Below, one piece after another: positions 14,199 to 22,072 of a stretch of 29,930 nucleotides of DNA; position 1 is the first letter of the stretch, and every line of letters begins with the position of its first letter. Source of the DNA: Patescibacteria group bacterium. GTDB lineage: Bacteria; Patescibacteriota; Microgenomatia; UBA10105; UBA927. A model generated the notes under the pieces. The model was not told the origin of the DNA, ran no database searches, and saw nothing but the letters and a program-made list of their open reading frames with translations. The DNA lies in contig DPYI01000059.1 of assembly GCA_003545435.1 (NCBI GenBank), forward strand, positions 1 to 29,930. The letters run 5' to 3'. Both the position numbers and the translations under genes were made by a program.

Positions 14199-16212
14199 AA
14201 TCCTGATATGCCTCTTCTTGCAATCTCAACCTATCCTGCAATGCTCTGCATTTTTCATAAAGAGCATGGTACAATCCGACTACGTCCTTTGTCTGCATGA
14301 TATGCCGTTCTGCCTTTTGAGCCATCTCATACGCTTCTTCGCACTTTTTCTGTTCAACCAAAAGATTGATAAAGGGAAAATACACTTCAGAGCGGTTAGG
14401 GTATAGCCGGATGGCTTCATTCATCTCGCGCTCTGCCTGATCCATTTTTCCGTACAAAAGAAACGCTTGAGCAAGCGTTAACCGTTTATCCGCATAATAC
14501 CTGAGTACATCTGTCATCATCAGGTGCTTATAGGTCCCCAATGATCCCTGAAACGGATCCTGAAATCTTTGCCATAAAGCAACATTTTTTTCCAATATCT
14601 GACCGCGGTCAGGTATGTCTGAAAGCGTCGGGTAATACATGACCAGAAGCCCGCGGGGCACCCAATGCTCCGGAACGGATACGTCAACCCGCTCGGACAA
14701 CAGAGGCCGATCAGGATAGTTGGCACGGAGAAATTTCTGAAGATACTCCTTATAAACGAGTTTTGTAGGTGTTTCAGGAATCCGCACATCGGGAAAATTA
14801 TGCCTCATCCATGAAGGATAATAAGAAAACTGCAGCATGGGAAAGGACATGTAACGGATATCCTGGCGCTTTTTTAGCACATAATAGGAATAATCGACTG
14901 CAAATGCCGATGTATCATCCTGAAGGTTGAGTATTCCCCCTTGAGGAACAGAGGTAAAAATGTCATCCGCGAGTTTTTCAAGCGTCCGGTCGTTGGTAAG
15001 GAGTATTAATTTTGGATAATTAATTCGGAATTGGCGGATAAAAAATGTACCTGCAACGCTGACAATTAAGACCTGTATAATCCAAAAGGGGACATGAAGC
15101 TCGGGTGTGTGATTTTTCCATAAGGTTTTTAGGAAGGATAGTACACACCATACGCCAACTCCTGTAAGTAGTGCGATCGTCTGATACGGGACAATGAAAA
15201 ACCGTTCAATCGTACCCAAAGAAAAATCTGAATTTACCGGAAAACCCGCATAAAAGAAAAAAAAGAGAAGAAGAGTTACGTATACTGAAAAGAAAAAAAA
15301 GATAAAACGTTTTTTCTTCCCCAGACCGTATAATCCAATGAAAAACAATCCAATGCTTATGATGCCTAGATCCTTAAGCGTATATTGGAAAAACGTGAGG
15401 AGGTTGAGGCCGCGGTCCAAAAAAGACTGTCCCGTCCCATAACTTGCCTTAAATGTCCCGAATGATGCTCTTGTAATAAGCCGGAAAAACCCTATCGGAC
15501 TTGCCGGATGCTCCCAGTCAAACGGAGGATACCGAGAAGAAACAATCGGAGCATACAGATAAAATGAAAACCCAAAAAAGAATAATGCAAGGATGGTCAA
15601 TACATACGGTTTTAAAGATAGAACCAATGATTTTTTTTGAAAAAATAGCGTTATCCCGATTGATAATAGAAGAAGTATAATTAGATGGTGATGGGTGAGG
15701 GACAAACCGGAAAGAAACGCAAGAAGAAAAAACCATTGTCTTTTTTTTGTTTCTACATAACGAAGAAATACATAGACAATAAGCAAAGAAAACAAAGAAA
15801 ATAGCCCGAATACTTCAGGCACCATGGCATAAAGCCACACGGGATAAAGAAGACCATACAGAATGCTTCCGATACTCGCGCTCATTTTTGATTTCGTAAT
15901 AAAAAAAATTGTTTTCCAGAGGATATAAACAGAGAGTGCCATGGAGAGAGAAGAAAGGAGCCCCATGCGCCATGCAACGGTATGAAAAGGCACTGTATGG
16001 GTAAGTATTCCTCCCAAAAGCATATAGAAGGGATACCCGGGGGGATGGGCAATGCTCCACGTATAGGCTGCAGCAACCAATTTTCCGCTGTCGCCTGCCC
16101 AGATAGACACGGTCTGCATGGAAACATAGAGAATAGAAAAACCTAAGGAAATAAGAAAGGGTAGCATATAACCAAACAAGCCGCTTTGTGGGCGGCTTGT
16201 AGAGATATTCAT
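14167..16212 (-). CDS. DUF2723 family protein, O-mannosyltransferase-like, with C-terminal TPR
   Basis: I choose the ATG at 16212 (681 aa), 14 bases after the pilin gene stops; earlier starts lie inside the pilin gene. The first loop after helix 1 carries WAGDSGKLVAAAYTWSIAHPPGYPFYMLLG, with Asp41 and the HPPGYP motif (56-61) that define DUF2723, a family related to protein O-mannosyltransferases and to TMEM260. About ten membrane segments follow to about residue 420, then a soluble domain. The last ~110 residues look like TPR helices (AFLLYGKMDQAEREMNEAIRLYPN). Being co-transcribed with a pilin gene, it may glycosylate pilins on Ser or Thr; that is inference from context. Confidence 0.78.
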   Translation of the reverse strand: MNISTSRPQSGLFGYMLPFLISLGFSILYVSMQTVSIWAGDSGKLVAAAYTWSIAHPPGYPFYMLLGGILTHTVPFHTVAWRMGLLSSLSMALSVYILWKTIFFITKSKMSASIGSILYGLLYPVWLYAMVPEVFGLFSLFSLLIVYVFLRYVETKKRQWFFLLAFLSGLSLTHHHLIILLLLSIGITLFFQKKSLVLSLKPYVLTILALFFFGFSFYLYAPIVSSRYPPFDWEHPASPIGFFRLITRASFGTFKASYGTGQSFLDRGLNLLTFFQYTLKDLGIISIGLFFIGLYGLGKKKRFIFFFFSVYVTLLLFFFFYAGFPVNSDFSLGTIERFFIVPYQTIALLTGVGVWCVLSFLKTLWKNHTPELHVPFWIIQVLIVSVAGTFFIRQFRINYPKLILLTNDRTLEKLADDIFTSVPQGGILNLQDDTSAFAVDYSYYVLKKRQDIRYMSFPMLQFSYYPSWMRHNFPDVRIPETPTKLVYKEYLQKFLRANYPDRPLLSERVDVSVPEHWVPRGLLVMYYPTLSDIPDRGQILEKNVALWQRFQDPFQGSLGTYKHLMMTDVLRYYADKRLTLAQAFLLYGKMDQAEREMNEAIRLYPNRSEVYFPFINLLVEQKKCEEAYEMAQKAERHIMQTKDVVGLYHALYEKCRALQDRLRLQEEAYQDFMRKFSKPIE

Positions 16213-16226
16213 TGTAAATCCATTGC

Positions 16227-16757
16227 TTACCGTACACACCAATAACACGCAGTTGCGTCTGTTGTTCCGCACCCCGTTCCGGCTCCACCATCAACAAGAT
16301 ACTTCGTATTGACATCGCTTCTGAATGACTTCGATCCTGGTTTATAACACACCGATACATCTGTTTCCGTACCGGTGACAAATATTTTTCCGAGTTCTCC
16401 TGCGTTTATCGTCGTAAAGTTCGTCTTCAGTTCACCGGTCAGCGTTATCATGCTGAGAGCCGAAACCATCGGGGCTGACAGCAATGCCGCTCCGCTTGGA
16501 TTGTCACAGGTAAGTGCGTCCGTACACCACGGCATAAAGCCTTTCAGGGCGTAGAAACGAATAACTGAGGCGTGAATTTCCGATACTGAATTTCTCGTCC
16601 CCGTATCCGTGCCTTTTTTGAGCTGTTCAAACGGATCCAAGGCTCCGATAAGTCCGATAGCCAAAGCTCCTAAAAGCGCAATAACGATGAGAAGCTCGAC
16701 TAATGTAAACCCATTCGACAAGTTCAGGGTTATACCTTTTTTTATCATTTTTTTCAT
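16227..16757 (-). CDS. Type IV pilin (176 aa)
   Basis: The start at 16757 has GGTGAG about four bases upstream; other in-frame ATGs at 16784 and 16748 are possible. The leader is unusually long (MKKMIKKGITLNLSNG) and then FTLVELLIVIALLGALAIGLIGALDP follows, with Glu at +5. The body contains FEQLKKGTDTGTRNSVSEIHASVIRFYALKG, then a region with six cysteines, and ends ACYWCVR. It is separated from the main pilin cluster and instead follows pilC after a 200-base leader with a large predicted hairpin. Its place next to the motor genes and its own leader make it a candidate for the major pilin. Confidence 0.82.
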   Translation of the reverse strand: MKKMIKKGITLNLSNGFTLVELLIVIALLGALAIGLIGALDPFEQLKKGTDTGTRNSVSEIHASVIRFYALKGFMPWCTDALTCDNPSGAALLSAPMVSALSMITLTGELKTNFTTINAGELGKIFVTGTETDVSVCYKPGSKSFRSDVNTKYLVDGGAGTGCGTTDATACYWCVR

Positions 16758-16798
16758 ACTTCTCACCACCCTTCTTACAAACACTTAACGAATGAAAT

Positions 16799-16896
16799 GA
16801 GTTTTAGTGTTTGTAGCCCTCCAGCAAACGCTCTTCGAGCCGCAGTTCGAATGAACTAAGGCGAGAAGGAAGTTGCGGAGGGTAGAAACTAATCTC
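16799..16896. ncRNA. Long imperfect hairpin in the pilin leader
   Basis: The region folds on itself almost from end to end. The pairs are GAG/CTC, TTAG/CTAA, TTT/AAA, CCCTCC (16817-16822) with GGAGGG (16877-16882), GCAAAC (16824-16829) with GTTGC (16872-16876), CTTC/GAAG, and GCC/GGC across a GA/GA internal loop. It is capped by AGTTC-GAAT-GAACT (16844-16857). An alternative local hairpin is GCTC-TTC-GAGC (16830-16840). It lies 42 bases upstream of the pilin ATG, in the gap after pilC. It could be a structured 5' leader, an mRNA processing or stability element, or a small mobile repeat. I match it to no known RNA family. Confidence 0.5.
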
Positions 16897-16927
16897 AATT
16901 TTTATAATTTTTTTTCCTCCTCTCTCT

Positions 16928-16956
16928 GGTGTATCAAGTATTTTTGTTTCTGTCAA
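16928..16956 (-). promoter_or_regulatory. Possible promoter of the pilin gene
   Basis: A perfect TTGACA (16951-16956, minus strand) lies one base past the pilC stop. At 17 bases the -10 would be TACACC (16928-16933), only 3 of 6. It may drive pilin separately from pilC, but the poor -10 makes this uncertain. Confidence 0.25.
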
Positions 16957-16957
16957 C

Positions 16958-18166
16958 CTACTTAAACTGCGCTGTCAGATTATAAATCGGCGTGATGACG
17001 GATATCACGATAAAGCCGACCCCGACTCCTAAAAATACCATAATAATCGGTTCTATCGCAGTTGTGAGGCCTTTCACCAGATTTTCGGTCTCTGACTGGA
17101 AATACACGGACAACTTGAGAAGCGTATCGTCCATTTTCCCCGTTTCCTCTCCGACTTTCATCATCTGGGCTACAATTGCAGGAAATTCCTTGTGCGCCTG
17201 AAACGTATCACCCAGGGTAAACCCTTTTTCCACTTTTTTCCCGATATCATCAATAGCATCCCGGTAAAGAACATTCCCCAGGGAATTTTTCAAAATTTTT
17301 AAGGCATCCAGGATGTGAATGCCTGCTGAAAGAAGCATGGAGAGCGTCCGGGTAAACTCCACCAGGATTACTTTTTTCTGGAGATTCCCGAGGACCGGAA
17401 TTTTCAGCATATACGTATCAATGATCCGCTCGCCGGAGCTCGTTTTTTTCCACTTTTGTATTCCTGCCACCGCTCCACCTGCTCCCAAGATGATAAGCCA
17501 CCAAAAGTGTATGATAAAATTGGAAACGGCAATAAGTATCCGCGTCGTCAAGGGAAGTGATATGCCAAAATCTTTATAGAGTTCCGTCAGCTTCGGGATA
17601 ACAACCACCATCATAACGCCTGCTACTACGATCATGCCGACGATAATGATACTGGGATAGATCATCGCGCCTTGTACTTTCGCTCTAAACTCGCGCTGTG
17701 ATTCCATGGTCTCGGCAAGACGGGTGAGGACCTTATCCATAAGCCCTGATGATTCACCGGCCCGGATAAGTGATATATAAATAGAAGAAAAATGAGAAGG
17801 GTACTTTGAGAGAGCGTCTGCTAAAGTACCGCCGCCGACGATCTGATGCTCAATATCTGACAAAATTTTGGCAAATTCCTGATTTGTCGTCTGCTCCCGA
17901 AGAATAGTCAATGCTTGAGGAAGGGAAAGTCCTGCGGTAATCATCGTTGAAAGCTGCCGGGTAAAATTCACAATATCGGAAAAGCCAATCCGCTGTAATT
18001 TGGTTACGACTCCGGAAAAAGGCGACTCTCCGGTATGCGTAAGGGAGATAACCACGAATTGCTTCTCCTTCAAAATCCTCACCGCCTGATCTTCACTCGG
18101 CCCTTCCACAATGCCCCGGGTTTCCTTGCCCTCCGGTGTAAATGCTTTGTATGAGTAAAATGGCAT
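16958..18166 (-). CDS. pilC: PilC, type IV pilus platform protein
   Basis: PilC is the membrane platform rotated by PilB and PilT to add or remove pilins. The 402 residues fit the family. They show the N-terminal YSYKAFTPEGKETRGIVEGPSEDQA, two repeated T2SSF helical domains (about 65-190 with FTRQLSTMITAGLSLPQAL; about 270-400 with FTRTLSMLLSAGIHILDAL), and three membrane segments near 168-190, 212-235 and 375-398. Each half contains the conserved GE-SG or GEETGKMD element (IRAGESSGLMDKVL, MKVGEETGKMDDTL). It starts 3 bases after the pilT stop, so it is translationally linked to pilT. Confidence 0.95.
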   Translation of the reverse strand: MPFYSYKAFTPEGKETRGIVEGPSEDQAVRILKEKQFVVISLTHTGESPFSGVVTKLQRIGFSDIVNFTRQLSTMITAGLSLPQALTILREQTTNQEFAKILSDIEHQIVGGGTLADALSKYPSHFSSIYISLIRAGESSGLMDKVLTRLAETMESQREFRAKVQGAMIYPSIIIVGMIVVAGVMMVVVIPKLTELYKDFGISLPLTTRILIAVSNFIIHFWWLIILGAGGAVAGIQKWKKTSSGERIIDTYMLKIPVLGNLQKKVILVEFTRTLSMLLSAGIHILDALKILKNSLGNVLYRDAIDDIGKKVEKGFTLGDTFQAHKEFPAIVAQMMKVGEETGKMDDTLLKLSVYFQSETENLVKGLTTAIEPIIMVFLGVGVGFIVISVITPIYNLTAQFK

Positions 18167-18169
18167 AGG

Positions 18170-19225
18170 TTAAATCCGTTTAATCATTTTCCCTAAATCC
18201 TCCGGACGCAGTGCATAGGAAGAGGCCACTTCTATGCTGATTTTGCCTTCCGTGACTGCTTTTGCCAGAGACATCTCCAGGGTCATCATGCTGTACTCGG
18301 ACGATGTAAGGATGACATTATCCAGCTGGTTTGTTTTCCCGTCCCGGATTATGGAGCGGACTGCAGGAATGCCGGTCATCACCTCACAAATTGCCATTCT
18401 TCCGCCTGAAAGGGCAGGTACAAGCCGCTGGGAAACAACTCCTTCCAGGGTATTGGCCAGTTGGAATCGGATCTGCTGTTGCTGCCCCTCAGGGAATACA
18501 TCGATGATCCGGTCGACAGTTTGGGATGCGGAATTGGTATGAAGGGTCGCAAACACCACGTGGCCGGTCTCTGCAACCGTCAGAGCTGCTGCAATCGTTT
18601 CATAATCCCGCATTTCTCCGACTAACACGACGTCCGGATCTTCCCGAAGAACGCTCCGTAAAGCCACTGCCCAGGAATGGGAATCTTGGTGCATCTCACG
18701 CTGGGAAATAAGGGACAGGCCAGGTGGATACACGTATTCAATCGGATCTTCAATGGTAATCACATGAAGGCCCCGTGTTTCGTTAATGTGCTGGATCATG
18801 GCAGCTAGCGTTGTGGATTTCCCCTCACCCGTGGGTCCGGTCACCAGCACAAATCCCTGTCGGAGTTTGGTAAATTCATACAGAATGGAGGGCAATCCCA
18901 ACGATTCAATCGTTCGGATGGTAGACGGAATGTGCCGAAATGCTCCGGCAACAGTACCTTTCTGGTGATACAGATTCACCCGAAACCTGCCATGGGGCGT
19001 ACTTATGGAAAAATCAAGCTCTTTATTTGCCAAAAAAAGTTCTTTCTGCTGCGGCGTGCAGAGAGAAATGATAATGTCTTCAGTCTGGGAAGGAGACAGT
19101 ATGGATGTTCCTGCAATCGGGGAGAGTTTATCCGAAATCCGCAACGTTGGCGGAAACCCTGCAATGATATGCAGATCTGATGCATCCAGCCGTGCAGTTT
19201 CAGCAAGTAGTTCCTGAATGGACAT
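18170..19225 (-). CDS. pilT: PilT, pilus retraction ATPase
   Basis: PilT is a hexameric cytoplasmic motor that depolymerises the pilus for twitching and DNA uptake. The 351 residues have the standard layout: an N-terminal PAS-like domain (ASDLHIIAGFPPTLRI), Walker A GPTGEGKST (130-138, with Glu in place of the usual Ser at the fifth position), Asp box ITIEDPIEYV, Walker B DPDVVLVGEMRD with Glu204, His box TLHTNSA (228-234), and a retraction motif AVRSIIRDGK (288-297) corresponding to AIRNLIRE. That last motif separates PilT from PilB. There is no Shine-Dalgarno. The leader from pilB to pilT is an AT-rich inverted repeat. Confidence 0.95.
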   Translation of the reverse strand: MSIQELLAETARLDASDLHIIAGFPPTLRISDKLSPIAGTSILSPSQTEDIIISLCTPQQKELFLANKELDFSISTPHGRFRVNLYHQKGTVAGAFRHIPSTIRTIESLGLPSILYEFTKLRQGFVLVTGPTGEGKSTTLAAMIQHINETRGLHVITIEDPIEYVYPPGLSLISQREMHQDSHSWAVALRSVLREDPDVVLVGEMRDYETIAAALTVAETGHVVFATLHTNSASQTVDRIIDVFPEGQQQQIRFQLANTLEGVVSQRLVPALSGGRMAICEVMTGIPAVRSIIRDGKTNQLDNVILTSSEYSMMTLEMSLAKAVTEGKISIEVASSYALRPEDLGKMIKRI

Positions 19226-19231
19226 ACGTTA

Positions 19232-19353
19232 ACAAATTTCAAATCCAAAATCTCAATGTCCAACCAAATCTTAATTTCAAAATTACAAATTTCAAACGTT
19301 TTGAATTTGAAAAATTTGAATTTGTTTGTGATTTGGTCATTGTGATTTGAGTT
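19232..19353. repeat. AT-rich inverted repeat between pilB and pilT
   Basis: The left part (AAATCTCAATGTCCAACCAAATC and onward) and the complement of the right part (AAATCACAATGACCAAATC) match closely. The centre consists of repeated CAAATTTCAAA-like words. The two arms, each about 55 bases, pair across a small loop near 19295. It fills almost the entire 138-base gap. I recall similar text in other CPR genomes but cannot check. Confidence 0.65.
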
Positions 19354-19363
19354 TTCATTCCTC

Positions 19364-21085
19364 CTAGTCTTCCGCCACCCGTAATACCTCCTCAATCGAT
19401 GTGGTGCCTTCAAGTGCTTTCAGATATCCGTCCTGTTTTAAGGTTATCATACCTTCTTGTATTGCCTGATTTTCTATGTCTTTCATAGGGGACCGGGAAA
19501 GGGTCAGACGGCTGATGGGATCCGTCATGGTAAACACTTCAAAAATCCCGATTCGTCCGAGGTACCCGGTTCCCTGACAGCTAGAGCACGGATCATTGTT
19601 TGCTGTTCCTTTACCGCGGTATAACGAAATTTCCTTGTCTTTCTCCAAAAGATTTCCCAGCACCTCCCGTACACTTTTGGCCACTGCTTCATCCGGTTTA
19701 TATTCTTCCTTGCATGTAGGACAGATTTTGCGCGCGATACGCTGTCCAACGACAGCGTTGAGCGCTGATACGACAAGAAACGGTTCTGCGCCAAGATCAA
19801 TAAGCCTTGGGATTGCTCCTGCCGCGTTATTGGTGTGGAGTGTGGAAAAAACCAGGTGTCCGGTAAGAGCAGCTTGGATTGCCAGTTCCGTGGTTTCCCG
19901 ATCCCGGATCTCTCCGACCAGCATAATGTTCGGGTCTTGTCTTAGGAATGACCTCAAGCCCGTAGCAAATGTTAATCCCGCTACGGGATTAATCTGTACC
20001 TGATTGACTCCTGCTATCTGATATTCCACCGGATCCTCAAGCGTGAGAATGTTGACTTTGGCATTATTGAGTTTCGTGAGGACCGCATAGAGAGTCGTCG
20101 TTTTCCCGCTGCCGGTCGGTCCGGTCACAAGGATAATTCCGTGAGGCCGTAAAATGTTTGCCTCCAAATTTTTTAATCCCAGTCCCCGAAGTCCCAACTC
20201 GGGAAGTGTGGGGACTCCGCCTGACTTTTTCAAAAGCCGCATGACGATTTTTTCCCCGTGAACCGTCGGGAGAGAGGATACCCGAAGGTCAACCTCCGCA
20301 TCTCCCATTTTGAAATTAAACCGGCCGTCCTGGGGAATCCGTCTCTCATCTATTTTCATGTCTCCCAATATTTTTATCCGGGAGATGACCGCATCATGAA
20401 GCCTATTGGGTAAAAGAAGTCTTTCCTGCAAAACCCCGTCGACCCGGTAGCGGACGCGCGTATCTAATTCCTGCGGTTCGATGTGAACGTCTGAAGCGCG
20501 CAGCCGCATGGCCTGTTCCAAAATAGCCGATACGATTTGGGCAATGGGCGCTTCCCGGATAACTTCTCCCAGGTGCCCGGCTTCATACGTTTTAATTTCC
20601 TTCGTACTGGTTTCTTTGAGAGCCGCTGAAACGTCTGCTCCAATTGTCTGGGTATACGCATTATTCATGGCAGCAAGAATATCGTCTTTCAGCCCCATGT
20701 ACGGCGCAATGGTTTTCCCCGTCTTCTTTTCAAGAAAATCTATAACCTGAAAATCCAGAGCGTCAACCATTGCCACAGATATCGTGTTTTGTTTCTCGTC
20801 ATATTGGAACGGCATCAGAATATACTTTCTGGCAACAGATTCGGGAATCATCGAAATGACGTCCGGAGAAAAAGCCTGTGTTGCTAGCGATATAAAAGGA
20901 ATATGAAACAATTTTGCTTTTGCCTGAAGAATCGCTTCTTCTGTCGTTATGTGTTTTCGAAGAAGGATTGTTTCCGGTTCCTCCCCGCTGTGTAGGGATT
21001 CCGATTGAACAGCATCAGCTATCTCTTTTGTGATGCTCCCCAGTTCAACAAGTGTTGTGAGTATCTGTTGGGCAGTTACGGCCAT
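19364..21085 (-). CDS. pilB: PilB, pilus extension ATPase
   Basis: PilB is a hexameric motor that assembles the pilus through PilC. The 573 residues comprise an N-terminal T2SSE-N domain (about 1-150), then RASDVHIEPQ (196-205), Walker A GPTGSGKTT (322-330), Asp box LTLEDPVEYQ, Walker B DPNIMLVGEIRD with Glu392, and a His box STLHTNNA. The four zinc ligands are C455/C458 and C500/C503; this tetracysteine insertion is diagnostic of PilB/GspE rather than PilT. It begins a minus-strand operon pilB-pilT-pilC-pilin-DUF2723 and is transcribed divergently from the polymerase gene at 21225. Confidence 0.95.
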   Translation of the reverse strand: MAVTAQQILTTLVELGSITKEIADAVQSESLHSGEEPETILLRKHITTEEAILQAKAKLFHIPFISLATQAFSPDVISMIPESVARKYILMPFQYDEKQNTISVAMVDALDFQVIDFLEKKTGKTIAPYMGLKDDILAAMNNAYTQTIGADVSAALKETSTKEIKTYEAGHLGEVIREAPIAQIVSAILEQAMRLRASDVHIEPQELDTRVRYRVDGVLQERLLLPNRLHDAVISRIKILGDMKIDERRIPQDGRFNFKMGDAEVDLRVSSLPTVHGEKIVMRLLKKSGGVPTLPELGLRGLGLKNLEANILRPHGIILVTGPTGSGKTTTLYAVLTKLNNAKVNILTLEDPVEYQIAGVNQVQINPVAGLTFATGLRSFLRQDPNIMLVGEIRDRETTELAIQAALTGHLVFSTLHTNNAAGAIPRLIDLGAEPFLVVSALNAVVGQRIARKICPTCKEEYKPDEAVAKSVREVLGNLLEKDKEISLYRGKGTANNDPCSSCQGTGYLGRIGIFEVFTMTDPISRLTLSRSPMKDIENQAIQEGMITLKQDGYLKALEGTTSIEEVLRVAED

Positions 21086-21135
21086 ACCTATTCAATTTTA
21101 AATTTAAAATTTGAAATTTAAAATTACCTATGTTT

Positions 21136-21164
21136 ATTATTGTCGGTTTTCTGATATATTGCAA
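21136..21164 (-). promoter_or_regulatory. Candidate pilB operon promoter
   Basis: On the minus strand TTGCAA (21159-21164), a 17-base spacer and AATAAT (21136-21141). The matches to consensus are 4/6 and 5/6. The 5' leader of about 45 bases contains the AT-rich arm. Confidence 0.4.
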
Positions 21165-21175
21165 GATGATCTTGC
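21155..21175 (+). promoter_or_regulatory. Candidate -10 and operator for the delta-prime-like gene
   Basis: TATATT (21155-21160) is a good -10 on the plus strand, with only a weak TTTATT at the -35 position. The palindrome CAAGATGATCTTG (21163-21175) would cover the transcription start. An alternative is TAAAAT at 21212-21217, 7 bases before the ATG, which would make the gene leaderless. Confidence 0.3.
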
Positions 21176-21224
21176 ATCAAATCAAGTTTTTTAAATTTAC
21201 AATTTTAAATTTAAAATTGTTCAT

Positions 21225-21944
21225 ATGCATGCCTATTGTATCACCGGAGGAACGAACGAAGATCGGATGAACAAAGAAAAAAGCTTGTGCCAAGAGTGGA
21301 AGGTGCAACCGTTTGATATCCTCAGAATACACGCACCTGAGGAAAAACAGTCCGTCGGTATAGCTGAAATCCGGATGCTCACTCATAATCTCTCGCTGTC
21401 TCCCCGCCAATCGCCGTTTGTTGTGGGCATCATTGACCAATCAGAATGCCTAACCCCGGAAGCCCAAAACGCTCTGTTAAAAACTCTTGAAGAACCTCCG
21501 CCGAGAGCCCGGATTATTCTGGAAACCCATCATACATCTCTTCTTCTTCCTACGGTTATATCCAGGTGTCACATTATTCAGTTGTCAAATCAACCATCAG
21601 TCTCTCAGGATGACAAAGAAAAAATTCGTCATACTATTCAATCCTTGTCCGGAAAAAAACCGGGAGAACTCTGTCATGCAGTTGATCAGTTGTTTACTCA
21701 TAAGGAAGAAAAAATAGGATTTCTGAATACGTTTCTTCACATCCTTCACACGCAACTGACGCATGTACCCAAAAAAGAGAAAAACCGTGAAGAAATAAAG
21801 GATATCCATGAGATATCATGCAATATTCGAGCCGTTATAAAGGCCCAAAAACAATTATCCGCACATGTTCATTCTGCGCTCGTTTTTGATGCTTTTTTTC
21901 TCACAATCACGCTTTACAAGCCCCAATCTCTCGTGTACAATTGA
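21225..21944 (+). CDS. holB: DNA polymerase III delta-prime subunit-like protein
   Basis: The delta-prime subunit is part of the clamp loader that places the sliding clamp on DNA. The key stretch is FVVGIIDQSECLTPEAQNALLKTLEEPPPRARIILETHHTSLLLPTVISRC (65-115). It includes a Walker-B-like segment, the LLKTLEEPP hallmark and the SRC motif (113-115) typical of clamp-loader AAA+ subunits. No P-loop GxxGxGKT is present, as expected of a non-hydrolysing delta-prime. At 239 residues it is short against about 330 in E. coli: the C-terminal collar domain is reduced and the zinc module absent. It is transcribed divergently from pilB and followed by a clear terminator. Confidence 0.8.
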   Translation: MHAYCITGGTNEDRMNKEKSLCQEWKVQPFDILRIHAPEEKQSVGIAEIRMLTHNLSLSPRQSPFVVGIIDQSECLTPEAQNALLKTLEEPPPRARIILETHHTSLLLPTVISRCHIIQLSNQPSVSQDDKEKIRHTIQSLSGKKPGELCHAVDQLFTHKEEKIGFLNTFLHILHTQLTHVPKKEKNREEIKDIHEISCNIRAVIKAQKQLSAHVHSALVFDAFFLTITLYKPQSLVYN

Positions 21945-21953
21945 TCTATAAAC

Positions 21954-21978
21954 GAGCTCCATATCTGAGCTCCTTTTT
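21954..21978 (+). terminator. Terminator after the delta-prime-like gene
   Basis: GAGCTC (21954-21959) and GAGCTC (21967-21972) pair to a 6-bp stem with a 7-base loop, followed by CTTTTT. It starts 10 bases after the stop codon. Confidence 0.65.
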
Positions 21979-21983
21979 CATTA

Positions 21984-22020
21984 CATGCAGTTGCAATTTT
22001 CTTAAAGTGTTTACTGCATG
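21984..22020 (+). promoter_or_regulatory. Inverted repeat upstream of gyrB
   Basis: CATGCAGT (21984-21991) and ACTGCATG (22013-22020) are perfect 8-base inverted repeats 21 bases apart, in the gap where a gyrB promoter must lie. TTGCAA (21991-21996) overlaps the left arm, and no good -10 is seen at 17 bases. It may be a regulator-binding site or an mRNA hairpin. Confidence 0.35.
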
Positions 22021-22024
22021 TTGT

Positions 22025-22056
22025 CCGCCGAATCCGCCAGCTGGCGGAGAAGGCGG
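22025..22056. repeat. GC-rich palindromic repeat directly before gyrB
   Basis: A perfect 16-bp palindrome TCCGCCAGCTGGCGGA (22033-22048) is flanked by GAA spacers and outer arms CCGCC (22025-22029) and GGCGG (22052-22056). It is followed by TAATCC and seven T. The gyrB ATG is 16 bases downstream of the outer arm. I remember this core from other CPR genomes; that is unverified here. Confidence 0.8.
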
Positions 22057-22072
22057 GTAATCCTTTTTTTCC

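Larger units (their letters stand above)
21093..21219. repeat. Symmetrical inverted repeat around the pilB/holB divergent promoters
   Basis: Bases 21093-21123 and 21189-21219 are 31-base inverted repeats with two mismatches; the outer 19 bases, CAATTTTAAATTTAAAATT, match perfectly. Eighteen of these bases are themselves palindromic, so each arm can also fold alone in its own transcript. The 65 bases between the arms hold the promoter boxes and a 13-base palindrome CAAGATGATCTTG (21163-21175), a possible operator. Confidence 0.75.

Noticed and set aside
16841..16857. TTCGAAT resembling a tRNA T-loop
   Set aside because: The flanking bases do not form a T stem, and no acceptor stem or D arm can be placed around it on either strand.
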